From Streptomyces sp. NBC_01317 (GTDB taxonomy: Bacteria; Actinomycetota; Actinomycetes; Streptomycetales; Streptomycetaceae), in the NCBI RefSeq assembly GCF_035961655.1, contig NZ_CP108393.1, forward strand, positions 3,641,501 to 3,705,500: a stretch of DNA of 64,000 nt. The letters run 5' to 3'. How positions within the stretch are numbered: the stretch's first letter is position 1; the number at the start of each line of letters is the position of its first letter. Below are positions 16,509 to 25,519 of the stretch, in pieces. Position numbers and translations under genes: made by a program. A model generated the notes under the pieces. The model was not told where the DNA came from and ran no database searches. It saw nothing but the letters and a program-made list of their open reading frames with translations.

Positions 16509-18559
16509 GTGGCCCTGCCTCGTCGGGTGTCGGTGTGGTGGCTCGCATGCGGATCGGTCCCGTACGAGTCCGTCGCGTGAGACTCGGTCCCGCACGGATC
16601 GGTGCTGTACGAGTCGGTCCTGTACGAGTCGGTCCCGTACGCGCCCCCGTCCAGCCCCTCGACCAGCGCCGCCGCGTACTCGTCGGCGCCCAGCGGCGCG
16701 GGCGCGAGCCCGTCGGGCAGGGCCATGCCCCGCGCCAACAGCGGGAGGTGCGGGGTCAGTTCGTCGCACCGGTCGTCCATGAGGGCGGGCAGCGCGGTGA
16801 CGGTCGGGGCGTCCAGGACCCCCGTGGACTGGAGGACGCCGGACAGGCGGTGTGCCTGGAGCAGTCCGTACAGCGCGGCGAGCAACGGCAGTGCCTGTTT
16901 CACCCCGGGCTCCCCGGCGCCGTTCACGGCGGCGGTGAGGTTCTCGGCCGCGAGCCGGTGCGCGTACACCTCCCCCAGCTGTTGCGCCCGGCTGAGCAGG
17001 GGGTTCCACAACTCCAGCCCCTCCAGGCCCTGTTCGGTACGGGCCCGCAGGGCGCCGCGCAGGTCGGCCGTGAGCCGGCGTTGCAGGGCGCGGGTGACCG
17101 CCGGCCACCAGGCGGGGTCGGCCGGGGAGAGGGCGTGGTGCGGGGTGCCGGGCTCCGGCTCGGGCGGTACGTCGTCGGTGGCCAGGGCACGGCCGGTGTC
17201 GAGCATGATCAGCGTGCTGTCGCCGCCCGCGCTGTCGAAGGCGTGGGCGAAGCCCTGCCAGGACTGGAGCCGGTTGACGTCCAGGAACCCGGCGAGTCCG
17301 CTGCGGTGCTGGCAGGAGGCGGCGAGCCGGGCGGTCTCCCGTACGGTGAACGCCTTGTAGGCCGCCAGCGGACGGTCGACGGCCGACCAGGGCGCGAAGG
17401 TCATCTTCGCGCCGGCGCGCACCTGGCCCGGGAGCGCCGCCGTTCCCTCGGGGGGCCGGTGGGCCGCGCTCCACGTGTCGCGGGCCGTGCCCGCCGTACA
17501 GCTCAGCGCGAAGGCCTCCGCCAGGGCACCGAGCACGGCGTGCTGCTGGGTGCGGTACGTGAGCACCGGCGCGCCGGGGGCGAACCTGCCGTGGGAGCGC
17601 CGGTGGGCCGAGTGGCGCAGGGTCGTCACGGCGGCGCCGCGGGCCATCGCCGCCATCGCGGACGGCAGGGTCGCCCAGAGCGCCTGCCCGACGGACAGGG
17701 TCCGCCGGAGCCGGGCGTCGGGGGTGCCGAGCGGGTCGTGCGGGACGCCGTCCGCGTCGAGATCGGCGCTGTCCCGCAGCCAGTTGTCGTACGGGACCCT
17801 GACCTGGTCGAAGCGGACCACGGCGTACGCGAGGGGCAGCGCGTGCGCGGAGAGCGGGCCGGAGATGTGGACGCCGGGCACGGTCACGCCGTCGTCGTCG
17901 CTCAGTTCGACGGCGAACGAGAACACCCCCGCGTCCCGGCCGCCGGAGAGGACCCGCGCGCAGACGACCGCCGTCTGCGGGAGGCCGAGCACGGCGACGG
18001 CGGAGAACTTCGCGGCGCGGGCGTCGGGGGTGTGCAGGACGAACTCCCGCCGCTCCCGGTCGAAGGTCGCGGTGGTGCGGATCGCGAGGTGGCTGCTGGC
18101 GTCGCCGATCTCGGTGACCATGAACACGCCCCGGGCGCGCGCCCCTTCGAGCCGCGCCAGGGCGGGCGCGGGCCGGTCGCCGCCGGAGAGGGTGAGGACG
18201 GACCCGGCGCACAGGATGTAGTGCGAGAGCACCGCCATGTAGAGGCTGGGGTCGGCGGCGGCGGCACAGGCGCTGACCTCGGCCAGCAGCTCGGTGTCGG
18301 AGAAGACCTCCTGAATGCCGGGCAGGGACTCGGCGAGGCGGCGCAGCCGCAGGTGGACGGCGTGGTCGCCGGGGAGTCCGGCCTCGGCGGGGAGCGGGGC
18401 GGGGCTGCCGGCGAGCGCGGCCACGATCCGCTCGCGCAGGCCGGGCGGGCAGGAGGTGCCGGTGATCCGGGCGAGTTCGGCGAGCGCCGCTTCGGAGGCG
18501 GCGAAGGGGGCGGTGATGGGGGCGGTTGCCGAGGTGGGCGCGGTGACGGGCGGGTTCAT
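16505..18559 (-). CDS. Acyl-CoA oxidase-like flavoprotein
   Basis: 684 residues, close to peroxisomal-type acyl-CoA oxidases in length. Recognisable parts are the flavin/substrate region VFMVTEIGDASSHLAIRTTATFD near 135-160, VRFDQVRVPYDNWL near 245, and the C-terminal oxidase block from SCQHRSGLAGFLDVNRL to LIMLDTGRALA. In typical family members that block holds the catalytic Glu in FEGDNT. Here the matching stretch is AGGDST, with Gly445 at that position. It would put a 2,3-double bond into an acyl thioester, as HxcO does for the CDA lipid. The last 40 residues are degenerate TDS-type repeats. The start overlaps the AT stop by ATGA. Confidence 0.88.
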   Translation of the reverse strand: MNPPVTAPTSATAPITAPFAASEAALAELARITGTSCPPGLRERIVAALAGSPAPLPAEAGLPGDHAVHLRLRRLAESLPGIQEVFSDTELLAEVSACAAAADPSLYMAVLSHYILCAGSVLTLSGGDRPAPALARLEGARARGVFMVTEIGDASSHLAIRTTATFDRERREFVLHTPDARAAKFSAVAVLGLPQTAVVCARVLSGGRDAGVFSFAVELSDDDGVTVPGVHISGPLSAHALPLAYAVVRFDQVRVPYDNWLRDSADLDADGVPHDPLGTPDARLRRTLSVGQALWATLPSAMAAMARGAAVTTLRHSAHRRSHGRFAPGAPVLTYRTQQHAVLGALAEAFALSCTAGTARDTWSAAHRPPEGTAALPGQVRAGAKMTFAPWSAVDRPLAAYKAFTVRETARLAASCQHRSGLAGFLDVNRLQSWQGFAHAFDSAGGDSTLIMLDTGRALATDDVPPEPEPGTPHHALSPADPAWWPAVTRALQRRLTADLRGALRARTEQGLEGLELWNPLLSRAQQLGEVYAHRLAAENLTAAVNGAGEPGVKQALPLLAALYGLLQAHRLSGVLQSTGVLDAPTVTALPALMDDRCDELTPHLPLLARGMALPDGLAPAPLGADEYAAALVEGLDGGAYGTDSYRTDSYSTDPCGTESHATDSYGTDPHASHHTDTRRGRAT
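16551..16640 (-). repeat. Degenerate 15-bp tandem repeats in the oxidase C-terminus
   Basis: About six imperfect copies of a 15-bp unit encode a pentapeptide of the form (Y/H)xTDS near the C-terminus, for example YRTDSYSTD and HATDSYGTD. The repeat lies after the folded domain and probably arose by slippage. It forms an acidic, hydroxyl-rich tail of unknown role. Confidence 0.7.
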
Positions 18560-19572
18560 CCGACGGCTCCGGGGTGGGGTACGGGTACGGGGTGCGGCGA
18601 CCAGCCGAAGCCGGGGTCGGCCAGGGGCGCCCGGGCCAGGGCGCCGGGCACGATGTGCCGGGCGTTACGGGTCAGCGCGCCGCCCGTCCCCGCCTCCAGC
18701 AGCAGGGCGGGGCCGGGGGCCGCGCGGCGCAGGGTCTCGGGCAGCCGGGCGGGTCGGGTCAGGCAGTGCGCCAGCGCGGCCGCGAGATCGGTGCCGGGGC
18801 CGTGGACGCCCTGGGCGACGGCCGAGTGGACGGGCAGCAGGGGCGGCCGGGCGGGCAGGGTCCCGACGAAGGCGGCGAACGCGGTCGCCGTGCGGCCGAG
18901 CGACGGGTGGTGGGAGAGGAACGGCAGGCGCAGCCGGGTGGACGGGAGCCCGCGCTCATGGGCGAGTTTCTCCACGAGTCCGAGGGCGGGCAGCGGGCCG
19001 GCGAGCACGGTCTCGTGGGAGTCGTTGACACAGGCCACGACCACCCGGTCCCGGGAGGGGCCGAGGGCGACACCGGCCGTCCGCACGAGCGCGTGGGCGG
19101 ATTCCTCGCCCGCGCCGAGCAGTGTCAGTCCTCCGGGGCAGTCGTGCAGCAACTGCCCCAGCCGCAGGGCGATCCGGGCGCCGTCGGGCACGGTGAAGCA
19201 GCCGGCGGCGACCAGGGCGGGGATCTCGCCGAAGCTGACGGCCAGCAGCCGTTCGGGGACCCGCCCGGCCGCGCACAGCGCCCGGTGCACGGACAGAGAG
19301 GCCCCGAACAGCGCCAACTGGGCGGTCCCCGGCGGCCCTTCGGCCAGGTCGCGCCCGCTGGGCGGAGCGTCGGAGACCAGGCGCGGGCCCAGCGGGGCGA
19401 GCCCGTGCTCGACGGCGACCCGGTCGACCTCCTCGAACACCCCGGCGACCGCGTCGCGCAGAGGTAAATGGGCCCGCAGTCCTTTCACCAGAGGAGTGAG
19501 AGCGAAATCGCCCTGGCCGGGAAAGAGATGGAGAGTGGCACGCGGAACGGTGCCGGAAGATGAGGCGGGCAT
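18556..19572 (-). CDS. Discrete acyltransferase (malonyl-CoA:ACP transacylase-like)
   Basis: 338 residues. The ATG at 19572 has a good AGGAGG 9 bases upstream. The N-terminal LFPGQGDFALTPL is the AT family start. The nucleophile is Ser113, but in AVSFGEIPAL rather than the usual GHSLGE, so the residue before Ser is Val, not His. A candidate catalytic His is at 221-222 in PFLSHHPSL. It probably loads malonyl or another acyl unit onto the operon ACP. The altered nucleophile elbow suggests changed selectivity or weak activity. It is the first gene of the operon, and everything downstream is coupled by overlaps. Confidence 0.87.
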   Translation of the reverse strand: MPASSSGTVPRATLHLFPGQGDFALTPLVKGLRAHLPLRDAVAGVFEEVDRVAVEHGLAPLGPRLVSDAPPSGRDLAEGPPGTAQLALFGASLSVHRALCAAGRVPERLLAVSFGEIPALVAAGCFTVPDGARIALRLGQLLHDCPGGLTLLGAGEESAHALVRTAGVALGPSRDRVVVACVNDSHETVLAGPLPALGLVEKLAHERGLPSTRLRLPFLSHHPSLGRTATAFAAFVGTLPARPPLLPVHSAVAQGVHGPGTDLAAALAHCLTRPARLPETLRRAAPGPALLLEAGTGGALTRNARHIVPGALARAPLADPGFGWSPHPVPVPHPGAVG

Positions 19573-20108
19573 TGCCCAGTGCCTCCTGTCGGAAGGAAAG
19601 AGAAACATGCGCTCGGCGCCCCGGTGAACGGGCTGGCCGATCGGCGATCTTCCTCCAGAGTGGAGTACGTGCCCTGCGCCCAAGAATTTTCCGGAGGCCT
19701 GACCTGTTAAATGTTCACCACTGTCAAAAGAGCACGGAACGCAACGCTCCACCGGCGGTCCACCCATGACCCACCAGTGATCCGCCAGTGATCCACAGTC
19801 GATTCAAGAGACACGTGGGACAGAGCGGCACTCGGTCCCCTCGCAGACCACAGGGGCCATGAGACGCGAATCGGACACCGGAGGGCGGCTGTCCGAAAAC
19901 CCGGTTGTGGATATCGGACACCGGCCTGTTCCCTGTCGAACGTGTCACATGTGAGGGCCGCGGAGGACAACGAGGCGCACGCACCCGGCACATTCCACAA
20001 TAAGGCCGCCGTTCGAATCGGTTACAGGCCAGTAAATTCATATCGTGGTCACGTGCGCGTTTCCTTGAGTGTCGAAAAGCGCCGAAAGATGAGTCCGAAA
20101 GGTTTCCC
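19573..20108. promoter_or_regulatory. Divergent control region of the island
   Basis: This 536-bp region, visibly more AT-rich than its surroundings, separates the AT operon (minus) from the HTH-TPR regulator (plus) and holds no gene. It contains two direct copies of ATCGGACACCGG (19870-19881 and 19913-19924). The first is also paired with a downstream TGTCCGA as an inverted repeat. There are also a CCAGTGATCC direct repeat near 19785 and a CACATGTG palindrome near 19948. A TTGACA-like hexamer on the minus strand lies near 19725. These are candidate operators and promoters for both directions. No specific match to a known box is claimed. Confidence 0.5.
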
Positions 20109-21485
20109 ATGACGTCACGGCGTCCGCCGAACGGATTGTTCAAGGACCTCCTGGCCGAAACAGGCTGGACCGGTGAGGAATTGGCGCGTGCCGTCAATCG
20201 CCTCGGCGCCGAGTCCGGCCTGACCCTCCGCTACCAGCGGGCCTCGGTCTCCCAGTGGGCGGCCGGGATCCGCCCCAGACCCCCGGCCCCCGAACTGCTC
20301 GCGGAGGCATTCTCCCGCCGGCTCGGCCGGCGGATCACGGTGGCCGACGTGCTGCCGGGGGCGACCACGCCCGCAGCGGATCCGGTGGCCGCGGAGACCG
20401 GATCGCCGGTCGAAAAACCCACCCCCGCAAGGCAGTTGGTGGATCTGGGGCGTCGGGTCGCCCAGCGCGACCGGGCGGCGGCCGCGCTGGTGTACGAACA
20501 CGATCCGCGCCCCTCCCCCGCCGACCGGTACCCCGCCGCCCCGCCCTCGCTCCCCGCCCCACACCCCTCGCCGCAGCCCGCCCCGCATCGCCTGACCCCC
20601 GCCGCCACCGCCGCCGTCGCCGCCATGATCGACGTCTTCTCGACGGCCGACCGTACGCACGGCGGAGGCTTCGCCAGGGCCGCGCTGGCCGCGTATCTGA
20701 GCCAGAGTGTGGCGCCCCTGCTCCGTGCCCCGGGCCCCTCACCGCTGCGGCGTCAACTCCTTTGCTCCGGCGCCACGTTGAGCTATCTGTGCGCCTTCAT
20801 GCACTTCGACGACGAGCTGCACGGACCGGCCCAGCGCTATTACCGCACCAGCCTGGAGCTGGCCGAGGCGGCCGGTGATCCCACGGCCCAGGCCCTCGCC
20901 CTGCGCGCGCTGAGCATCCAGGCCCACACCCTCAAACACCACCGGCGCGCCCTGGACCTGGCCGAGGAGGCGCACCGCCGGGTGACGGCCCGTACCCCCG
21001 CGCAGGTCCGCGCGGGCATACTCGGGCAGCTGGCCGTGGCCGAGGCGGCGACCGGCGGGGGACCCGCATCGACCCGCCGACTGGATGAGGCGGCGCGGGA
21101 GTTGGAGAACGCCGACCGGAACGAACCGGCCGTAGGCGCCTATCACAGCGCGTCCCTCGCCCATCAGCACGCGACGGTCGCCGCCCATCTCGGCGACGGG
21201 ACCCGGGCCGTCTCCGCCCTCCAGGCCTCCCTCGACCGGCGCCCCGACACCGAACCGCGCTCGCGGGTCATCACCTGCGCGGCTCTTGCCGAACTGCACT
21301 TCGCCCGCGGCCATCTGGAGGCCGCGTGCGCGACCTGGCACAGCTTCCTCGACGGATATCCGGCGGTGTCCTCCGCCCGCGCCGACACGGCGCTCACCAC
21401 GATGAGATCGCTGACCCGGGTGCACCGGCGCCAGCCCACCGCCCAGGCCCTCATCCAGCGGGCGGCGTCACTGCAACGCCGTTGA
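20109..21485 (+). CDS. HTH regulator with TPR-like helical repeats
   Basis: 458 residues from ATG 20109. The N-terminus is an XRE-like helix-turn-helix: LFKDLLAETGWTGEELARAVNRLG, then the recognition region LRYQRASVSQWAAGIRPRPP. A Pro-rich linker follows (about 130-165). The C-terminal 280 residues are helical repeats of TPR type (RYYRTSLELAEAAGDPTAQALAL, RRALDLAEEAHRRV). This is the architecture of streptomycete regulators such as the NsdA-like group. It is divergent from the seven-gene operon and is its most likely controller, judged by position. The last codons run into a 22-bp tandem repeat. Confidence 0.85.
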   Translation: MTSRRPPNGLFKDLLAETGWTGEELARAVNRLGAESGLTLRYQRASVSQWAAGIRPRPPAPELLAEAFSRRLGRRITVADVLPGATTPAADPVAAETGSPVEKPTPARQLVDLGRRVAQRDRAAAALVYEHDPRPSPADRYPAAPPSLPAPHPSPQPAPHRLTPAATAAVAAMIDVFSTADRTHGGGFARAALAAYLSQSVAPLLRAPGPSPLRRQLLCSGATLSYLCAFMHFDDELHGPAQRYYRTSLELAEAAGDPTAQALALRALSIQAHTLKHHRRALDLAEEAHRRVTARTPAQVRAGILGQLAVAEAATGGGPASTRRLDEAARELENADRNEPAVGAYHSASLAHQHATVAAHLGDGTRAVSALQASLDRRPDTEPRSRVITCAALAELHFARGHLEAACATWHSFLDGYPAVSSARADTALTTMRSLTRVHRRQPTAQALIQRAASLQRR

Positions 21486-21541
21486 GGCGTCACCGCCACG
21501 CCGTTGAGGCGTCACCGCCATTCCGATGAGGCGTCACCGCC
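21476..21541. repeat. Three tandem 22-bp repeats spanning two stop codons
   Basis: Three consecutive 22-bp units (21476-21497, 21498-21519, 21520-21541) share the core TGAGGCGTCACCGCC; the third differs in its first bases. The first unit supplies the TGA of the regulator, and the third supplies the stop of the convergent IspH-like gene. The junction was therefore made or extended by slippage duplication, at the right edge of the accessory island. Confidence 0.85.
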
Positions 21542-22667
21542 ACACGGCCGAGCGCCCGCCCTGCTGGGGCAGATGCCCGGACCCCCGGCCCACGACCCGG
21601 CGGTGGGCCTCCTGGCGCACCACGCTGTACGGCCCGAGACCCGACAGCGCCTCGGTGACCTCGGCCAGCAGACCGGCGGACGCACCGGGCCCCGCGACGA
21701 CCCCGACGGTGGCGCGGCCCGCGAGCCACTCGCGCCGGATGTCCCGTACGGCCGCGACAGGACGGACGGCCGCCGGGCCCGGCAGACCCGCCAGGAGGAC
21801 CGGGTCGGGCCGGTCGAGCAGCAGGACCACGTCACTCGCCGCGGACAGGGCCCGCAGGGCGTCCCTGCGGTCCGCGGACCGGTAGCACCACTGGTCCGGA
21901 TGCTGTCCGCGCAGCCGGGGGAAGGCCTCGCGCAGCGCCCTGACGGCCGGCACGACGTCGTCGACCGGGGTGCAGGGCCGTACTACGAAGGACACGCTCT
22001 CCGGGTCGGCGACCGCCCGCAGCCGGGTCAGCTGGCGCTCCACCTCGCGGGTGCTGTCGAACGCGACGAGCCGCTCGGGGCCGTCACCCCCGCGCGGGCC
22101 CGCGGGGCCGCCCCTGTCCGGCTCCCCCGAGCCGATCCGGACCACCGTGTCGCCCCGCCGCAGGAACTCCGCCACCGTCTCCCGGGTGCGCGCCGCCCCC
22201 GCGCAGGACGCCGCCGCCTCCGTACCGGAAGCCTCCTCCGTACCGGAAGCCGCCTCCTTACCGGAACAGGTGGCGGCCGTCTCTGCGATCAGCAGCCGGC
22301 GCGTACGGAAGAGGGCCGCCCACTCCCGTACGGACCGCTCGGCGGCGCCGAGGACGTCCGCGCCCAGATCCGCGGGACCCGCCACGGCCACCCCGGCCAC
22401 CGTGCCGTCGACGTCCACGTACGTAGCGGCGAACACGACGGCGCTCCCCGCCCCGTCCCCCGGACGCCCGGCCCCCGGCGTCGGCGTCAACGTCAACGGC
22501 GCCGGATACGCGGAATGCCCGAGCCGCTCCAGGTCGGCCGCGACGAGCGGCGCGGCCGAACAGCGCACCGCCCCCCGCTCCGGATGCACGGCGGAGGTGG
22601 CCACCGTCAGACAGCCCGGACGGACGGCCTCCGTGGCCGACCGCTCGTACAACAGCGTCCTGTTCAC
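21534..22667 (-). CDS. Degenerate IspH/LytB-like protein
   Basis: 377 residues from GTG 22667, which has GGAGGG 8 bases upstream. The C-terminal half aligns by eye with IspH (HMBPP reductase): [22 protein letters not shown], then [26 protein letters not shown] with Cys261 at the position of the third Fe-S cysteine, and later [21 protein letters not shown]. The N-terminal GFCAGV-type cysteine motif is missing. The substrate motif SxN that follows the VVLVVGS strand is also lost (here [10 protein letters not shown]). It therefore lacks key parts of the active site and is unlikely to make IPP/DMAPP. It may be a repurposed paralogue. It is divergent from radA. Confidence 0.75.
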   Translation of the reverse strand: MNRTLLYERSATEAVRPGCLTVATSAVHPERGAVRCSAAPLVAADLERLGHSAYPAPLTLTPTPGAGRPGDGAGSAVVFAATYVDVDGTVAGVAVAGPADLGADVLGAAERSVREWAALFRTRRLLIAETAATCSGKEAASGTEEASGTEAAASCAGAARTRETVAEFLRRGDTVVRIGSGEPDRGGPAGPRGGDGPERLVAFDSTREVERQLTRLRAVADPESVSFVVRPCTPVDDVVPAVRALREAFPRLRGQHPDQWCYRSADRRDALRALSAASDVVLLLDRPDPVLLAGLPGPAAVRPVAAVRDIRREWLAGRATVGVVAGPGASAGLLAEVTEALSGLGPYSVVRQEAHRRVVGRGSGHLPQQGGRSAVWR

Positions 22668-22859
22668 CCTCACGACCCTCCGGCCCGGGACGGGCCGCTC
22701 GTCACTCTTCCCTCCGGATTTCCTCCGGCCTACACCTGGATTTTCCCCGGACCGACCGGTCAGGAGCGGCATTTCGGCGCCCGTCCGCCAGAAGTCACCG
22801 GATCGGGGCGGGACCCCGTGCCGGACGGGTTGTCAGTGGTGCCCTATACGGTGAGCGTC

Positions 22860-24272
22860 ATGGCAACCGCCCGCACGAAATCCGCCAAGGACAGGCCGTC
22901 CTACCGCTGTACCGAGTGCGGCTGGACGACCGTCAAATGGCTCGGGCGCTGCCCCGAATGCCAGGCGTGGGGGACGGTCGAGGAGTACGGAGCGCCGGCG
23001 GTACGGACCACCGCGGCCGGCCGCGTGTCCACCGCCGCGCTCCCCATCGGCCAGGTCGACGGGCGTACGGCCACGGCGCGCTCGACCGGGGTGGACGAGT
23101 TCGACCGGGTCCTCGGCGGCGGGCTCGTGCCCGGGGCCGTCGTGCTGATCGCGGGCGAGCCCGGCGTCGGCAAGTCCACGCTCCTGCTGGACGTGGCGGC
23201 CAAGGCGGCCAGTTCCGAGCACCGCACGCTCTATGTGACGGGCGAGGAGTCCGCGAGCCAGGTGCGGCTGCGCGCGGACCGCATCAAGGCCATCGACGAC
23301 CACCTCTACCTCGCCGCCGAGACGGACCTCTCCGCCGTCCTCGGCCATCTCGACGCGGTCAAGCCCTCCCTGCTGATCGTGGACTCCGTACAGACCGTGG
23401 CGTCGCCGGAGATCGACGGGGCGCCGGGCGGGATGGCGCAGGTCCGCGAGGTCGCGGGCGCGCTCATCCGCGCGTCCAAGGAGCGCGGCATGTCCACGAT
23501 GCTGGTGGGCCACGTCACCAAGGACGGCGCGATCGCCGGGCCCCGGCTGCTGGAACACCTCGTGGATGTCGTGCTGTCCTTCGAGGGCGACCGGCACGCC
23601 AGGCTGCGGCTGGTGCGCGGGATCAAGAACCGGTACGGCACGACGGACGAGGTCGGCTGCTTCGAGCTGCACGACGAGGGGATCACCGGCCTCGCCGACC
23701 CGTCGGGGCTCTTCCTGACCCGCCGCGCCGAGGCCGTCCCCGGCACGTGCCTCACGGTCACCCTCGAAGGCCGCCGCCCGCTGGTCGCCGAGGTGCAGGC
23801 CCTGACCGTCGACTCGCAGATCCCCTCCCCCCGGCGGACCACGTCGGGGCTGGAGACGTCCCGGGTGTCGATGATGCTCGCCGTGCTGGAGCAGCGCGGC
23901 CGGATCACGGCCCTCGGCAAGCGGGACATCTACTGCGCCACGGTCGGCGGCGTGAAGCTCACGGAGCCCGCCGCGGACCTGGCGATCGCCCTCGCCCTGG
24001 CCTCCGCCGCCAGCGACACCCCCCTGCCGAAGAACCTGGTCGCGATCGGCGAGGTGGGCCTCGCGGGCGAGGTCAGACGGGTCACCGGAGTGCAGCGCCG
24101 GCTGGCCGAGGCGTACCGGCTGGGCTTCACCGAAGCCCTCGTGCCGAGCGACCCCGGACGGATTCCCGCCGGTATGAAGGTCACGGAAGTCGCCGACATG
24201 GGGGATGCTCTGAGGGTGCTGCCGCGCCGAGGTCGTGCGGACGCCCCACGGGACAACAACGCTCGCCGGTAG
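22860..24272 (+). CDS. radA: DNA repair protein RadA/Sms
   Basis: 470 residues, the usual length. Domain order is a C4 zinc finger (CTECGW near 17, CPEC near 31-34), RecA-like ATPase with Walker [10 protein letters not shown] near 100, the RadA-specific KNRYG motif near 256, and a Lon-like C-terminal domain. It is a branch-migration helicase that processes recombination intermediates. The ATG at 22860 starts the conserved [21 protein letters not shown]. It is 44 bp upstream of disA and probably co-transcribed with it, a pairing found across Gram-positives. Confidence 0.97.
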   Translation: MATARTKSAKDRPSYRCTECGWTTVKWLGRCPECQAWGTVEEYGAPAVRTTAAGRVSTAALPIGQVDGRTATARSTGVDEFDRVLGGGLVPGAVVLIAGEPGVGKSTLLLDVAAKAASSEHRTLYVTGEESASQVRLRADRIKAIDDHLYLAAETDLSAVLGHLDAVKPSLLIVDSVQTVASPEIDGAPGGMAQVREVAGALIRASKERGMSTMLVGHVTKDGAIAGPRLLEHLVDVVLSFEGDRHARLRLVRGIKNRYGTTDEVGCFELHDEGITGLADPSGLFLTRRAEAVPGTCLTVTLEGRRPLVAEVQALTVDSQIPSPRRTTSGLETSRVSMMLAVLEQRGRITALGKRDIYCATVGGVKLTEPAADLAIALALASAASDTPLPKNLVAIGEVGLAGEVRRVTGVQRRLAEAYRLGFTEALVPSDPGRIPAGMKVTEVADMGDALRVLPRRGRADAPRDNNARR

Positions 24273-24316
24273 ACTTTGCCCTGGTCTCGCCCATCCGTAC
24301 GAGCCGGAGGAGTGCA

Positions 24317-25441
24317 GTGGCAGCCAACGACCGGGCATCAGCACCCGGAAAGTCCGGCGCGGGCTCCGGCAACGAGGCGCTGATGCGCGCCTCCCTGAGC
24401 GCCGTCGCGCCCGGGATGCCGCTGCGTGACGGCCTGGAGCGGATCCTGCGCGGCAACACCGGCGGTCTGATCGTCCTCGGCATGGACAAGACCGTCGAGT
24501 CGATGTGTACGGGCGGGTTCGTGCTGGACGTGGAGTTCACCGCGACCCGCCTGCGTGAGCTGTGCAAGCTCGACGGCGCACTCATCCTCGACAAGGACAT
24601 CACCAAGATCCTGCGGGCCGGTGTGCAGCTGGTCCCGGAGTCCTCCATCCCCACCGAGGAGACCGGCACCCGGCACAGGACCGCCGACCGCGTCTCGAAG
24701 CAGTGCGGGTTCCCGGTGGTCTCGGTGTCGCAGTCGATGCGGCTGATCGCGCTGTACGTGGACGGGGAGCGCCGGGTCCTGGAGGAGTCGGCGGCGATCC
24801 TGTCGCGGGCGAACCAGGCGCTGGCGACCCTGGAGCGCTACAAGCTCCGCCTGGACGAGGTGGCGGGCACGCTCTCCGCGCTGGAGATCGAGGACCTGGT
24901 CACGGTCCGGGACGTGACGGCGGTCGCGCAACGCCTGGAGATGGTACGGAGGATCGCCACCGAGATCGCGGAGTACGTGGTCGAGCTGGGCACCGACGGC
25001 CGCCTTCTCTCGCTCCAGCTGGACGAGTTGATCGCGGGCGTGGAGCCGGAGCGTGAGCTGGTGGTACGGGACTACGTACCGGAGCCGACGGCGAAGCGGT
25101 CCCGCACGGTGGACGAGGCGCTCGCCGAGCTGGGTTCGCCCAGCCACGCCGAGCTGCTGGAACTGGCCGTGGTGGCGCGGGCGTTGGGGTACAGCGGTTC
25201 GCCCGAGACGCTCGACTCCGCGGTCTCGCCGCGGGGTTACCGGCTGCTGGCGAAGGTGCCGAGGCTGCCGGGCACGATCATCGAGCGGCTCGTGGAGCAC
25301 TTCGGCGGACTCCAGAAGCTGCTCGCGGCGAGCGTGGACGACCTCCAGACGGTGGACGGCGTCGGCGAGGCGCGGGCGCGCAGCGTCCGCGAGGGCCTGT
25401 CACGGCTGGCGGAGTCGTCCATCCTGGAGCGGTACGTCTAA
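24317..25441 (+). CDS. disA: DNA integrity scanning diadenylate cyclase
   Basis: 374 residues from GTG 24317, preceded by GGAGGAG. It makes cyclic di-AMP from two ATP and scans DNA for branched structures. The DAC domain carries both active-site motifs, DGALILD near 86 and GTRHRTADR near 117. A helical linker spans about 150-290, and a C-terminal helix-hairpin-helix DNA-binding region ends in [19 protein letters not shown]. It lies directly downstream of radA; in Bacillus RadA binds DisA and dampens its cyclase, so the pair is functionally linked. Confidence 0.97.
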   Translation: MAANDRASAPGKSGAGSGNEALMRASLSAVAPGMPLRDGLERILRGNTGGLIVLGMDKTVESMCTGGFVLDVEFTATRLRELCKLDGALILDKDITKILRAGVQLVPESSIPTEETGTRHRTADRVSKQCGFPVVSVSQSMRLIALYVDGERRVLEESAAILSRANQALATLERYKLRLDEVAGTLSALEIEDLVTVRDVTAVAQRLEMVRRIATEIAEYVVELGTDGRLLSLQLDELIAGVEPERELVVRDYVPEPTAKRSRTVDEALAELGSPSHAELLELAVVARALGYSGSPETLDSAVSPRGYRLLAKVPRLPGTIIERLVEHFGGLQKLLAASVDDLQTVDGVGEARARSVREGLSRLAESSILERYV

Positions 25442-25519
25442 TCCAGCCCGTCCGGTAATCCAGCCCGTGCGGCGCTTGAGGACACCCGGCCGAAGGCCGG
25501 GCCGCGCCACCCGCCAGGG
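25442..25519. terminator. Intergenic repeat and hairpin between disA and a convergent gene
   Basis: The gap holds two copies of CCAGCCCGT and a further copy of the streptomycete intergenic repeat (GTGCGGCGCTTGAGGACAC), related to the arms at 8.7-9.2 kb. A 7-bp stem with a 3-base loop (25485-25491 with 25495-25501) should terminate both convergent genes. Confidence 0.65.

Noticed and set aside
16535..19627. A 1030-codon open frame on the plus strand opposite the oxidase and AT genes
   Set aside because: Low-complexity Gly/Arg/Val translation without motifs; the minus strand encodes two clear enzymes with overlapping start/stop signals.
11771..21475. Island as an integrative mobile element
   Set aside because: No integrase, relaxase, tRNA fragment or flanking att-like repeat was found at either side, so insertion by homologous exchange is at least as likely.
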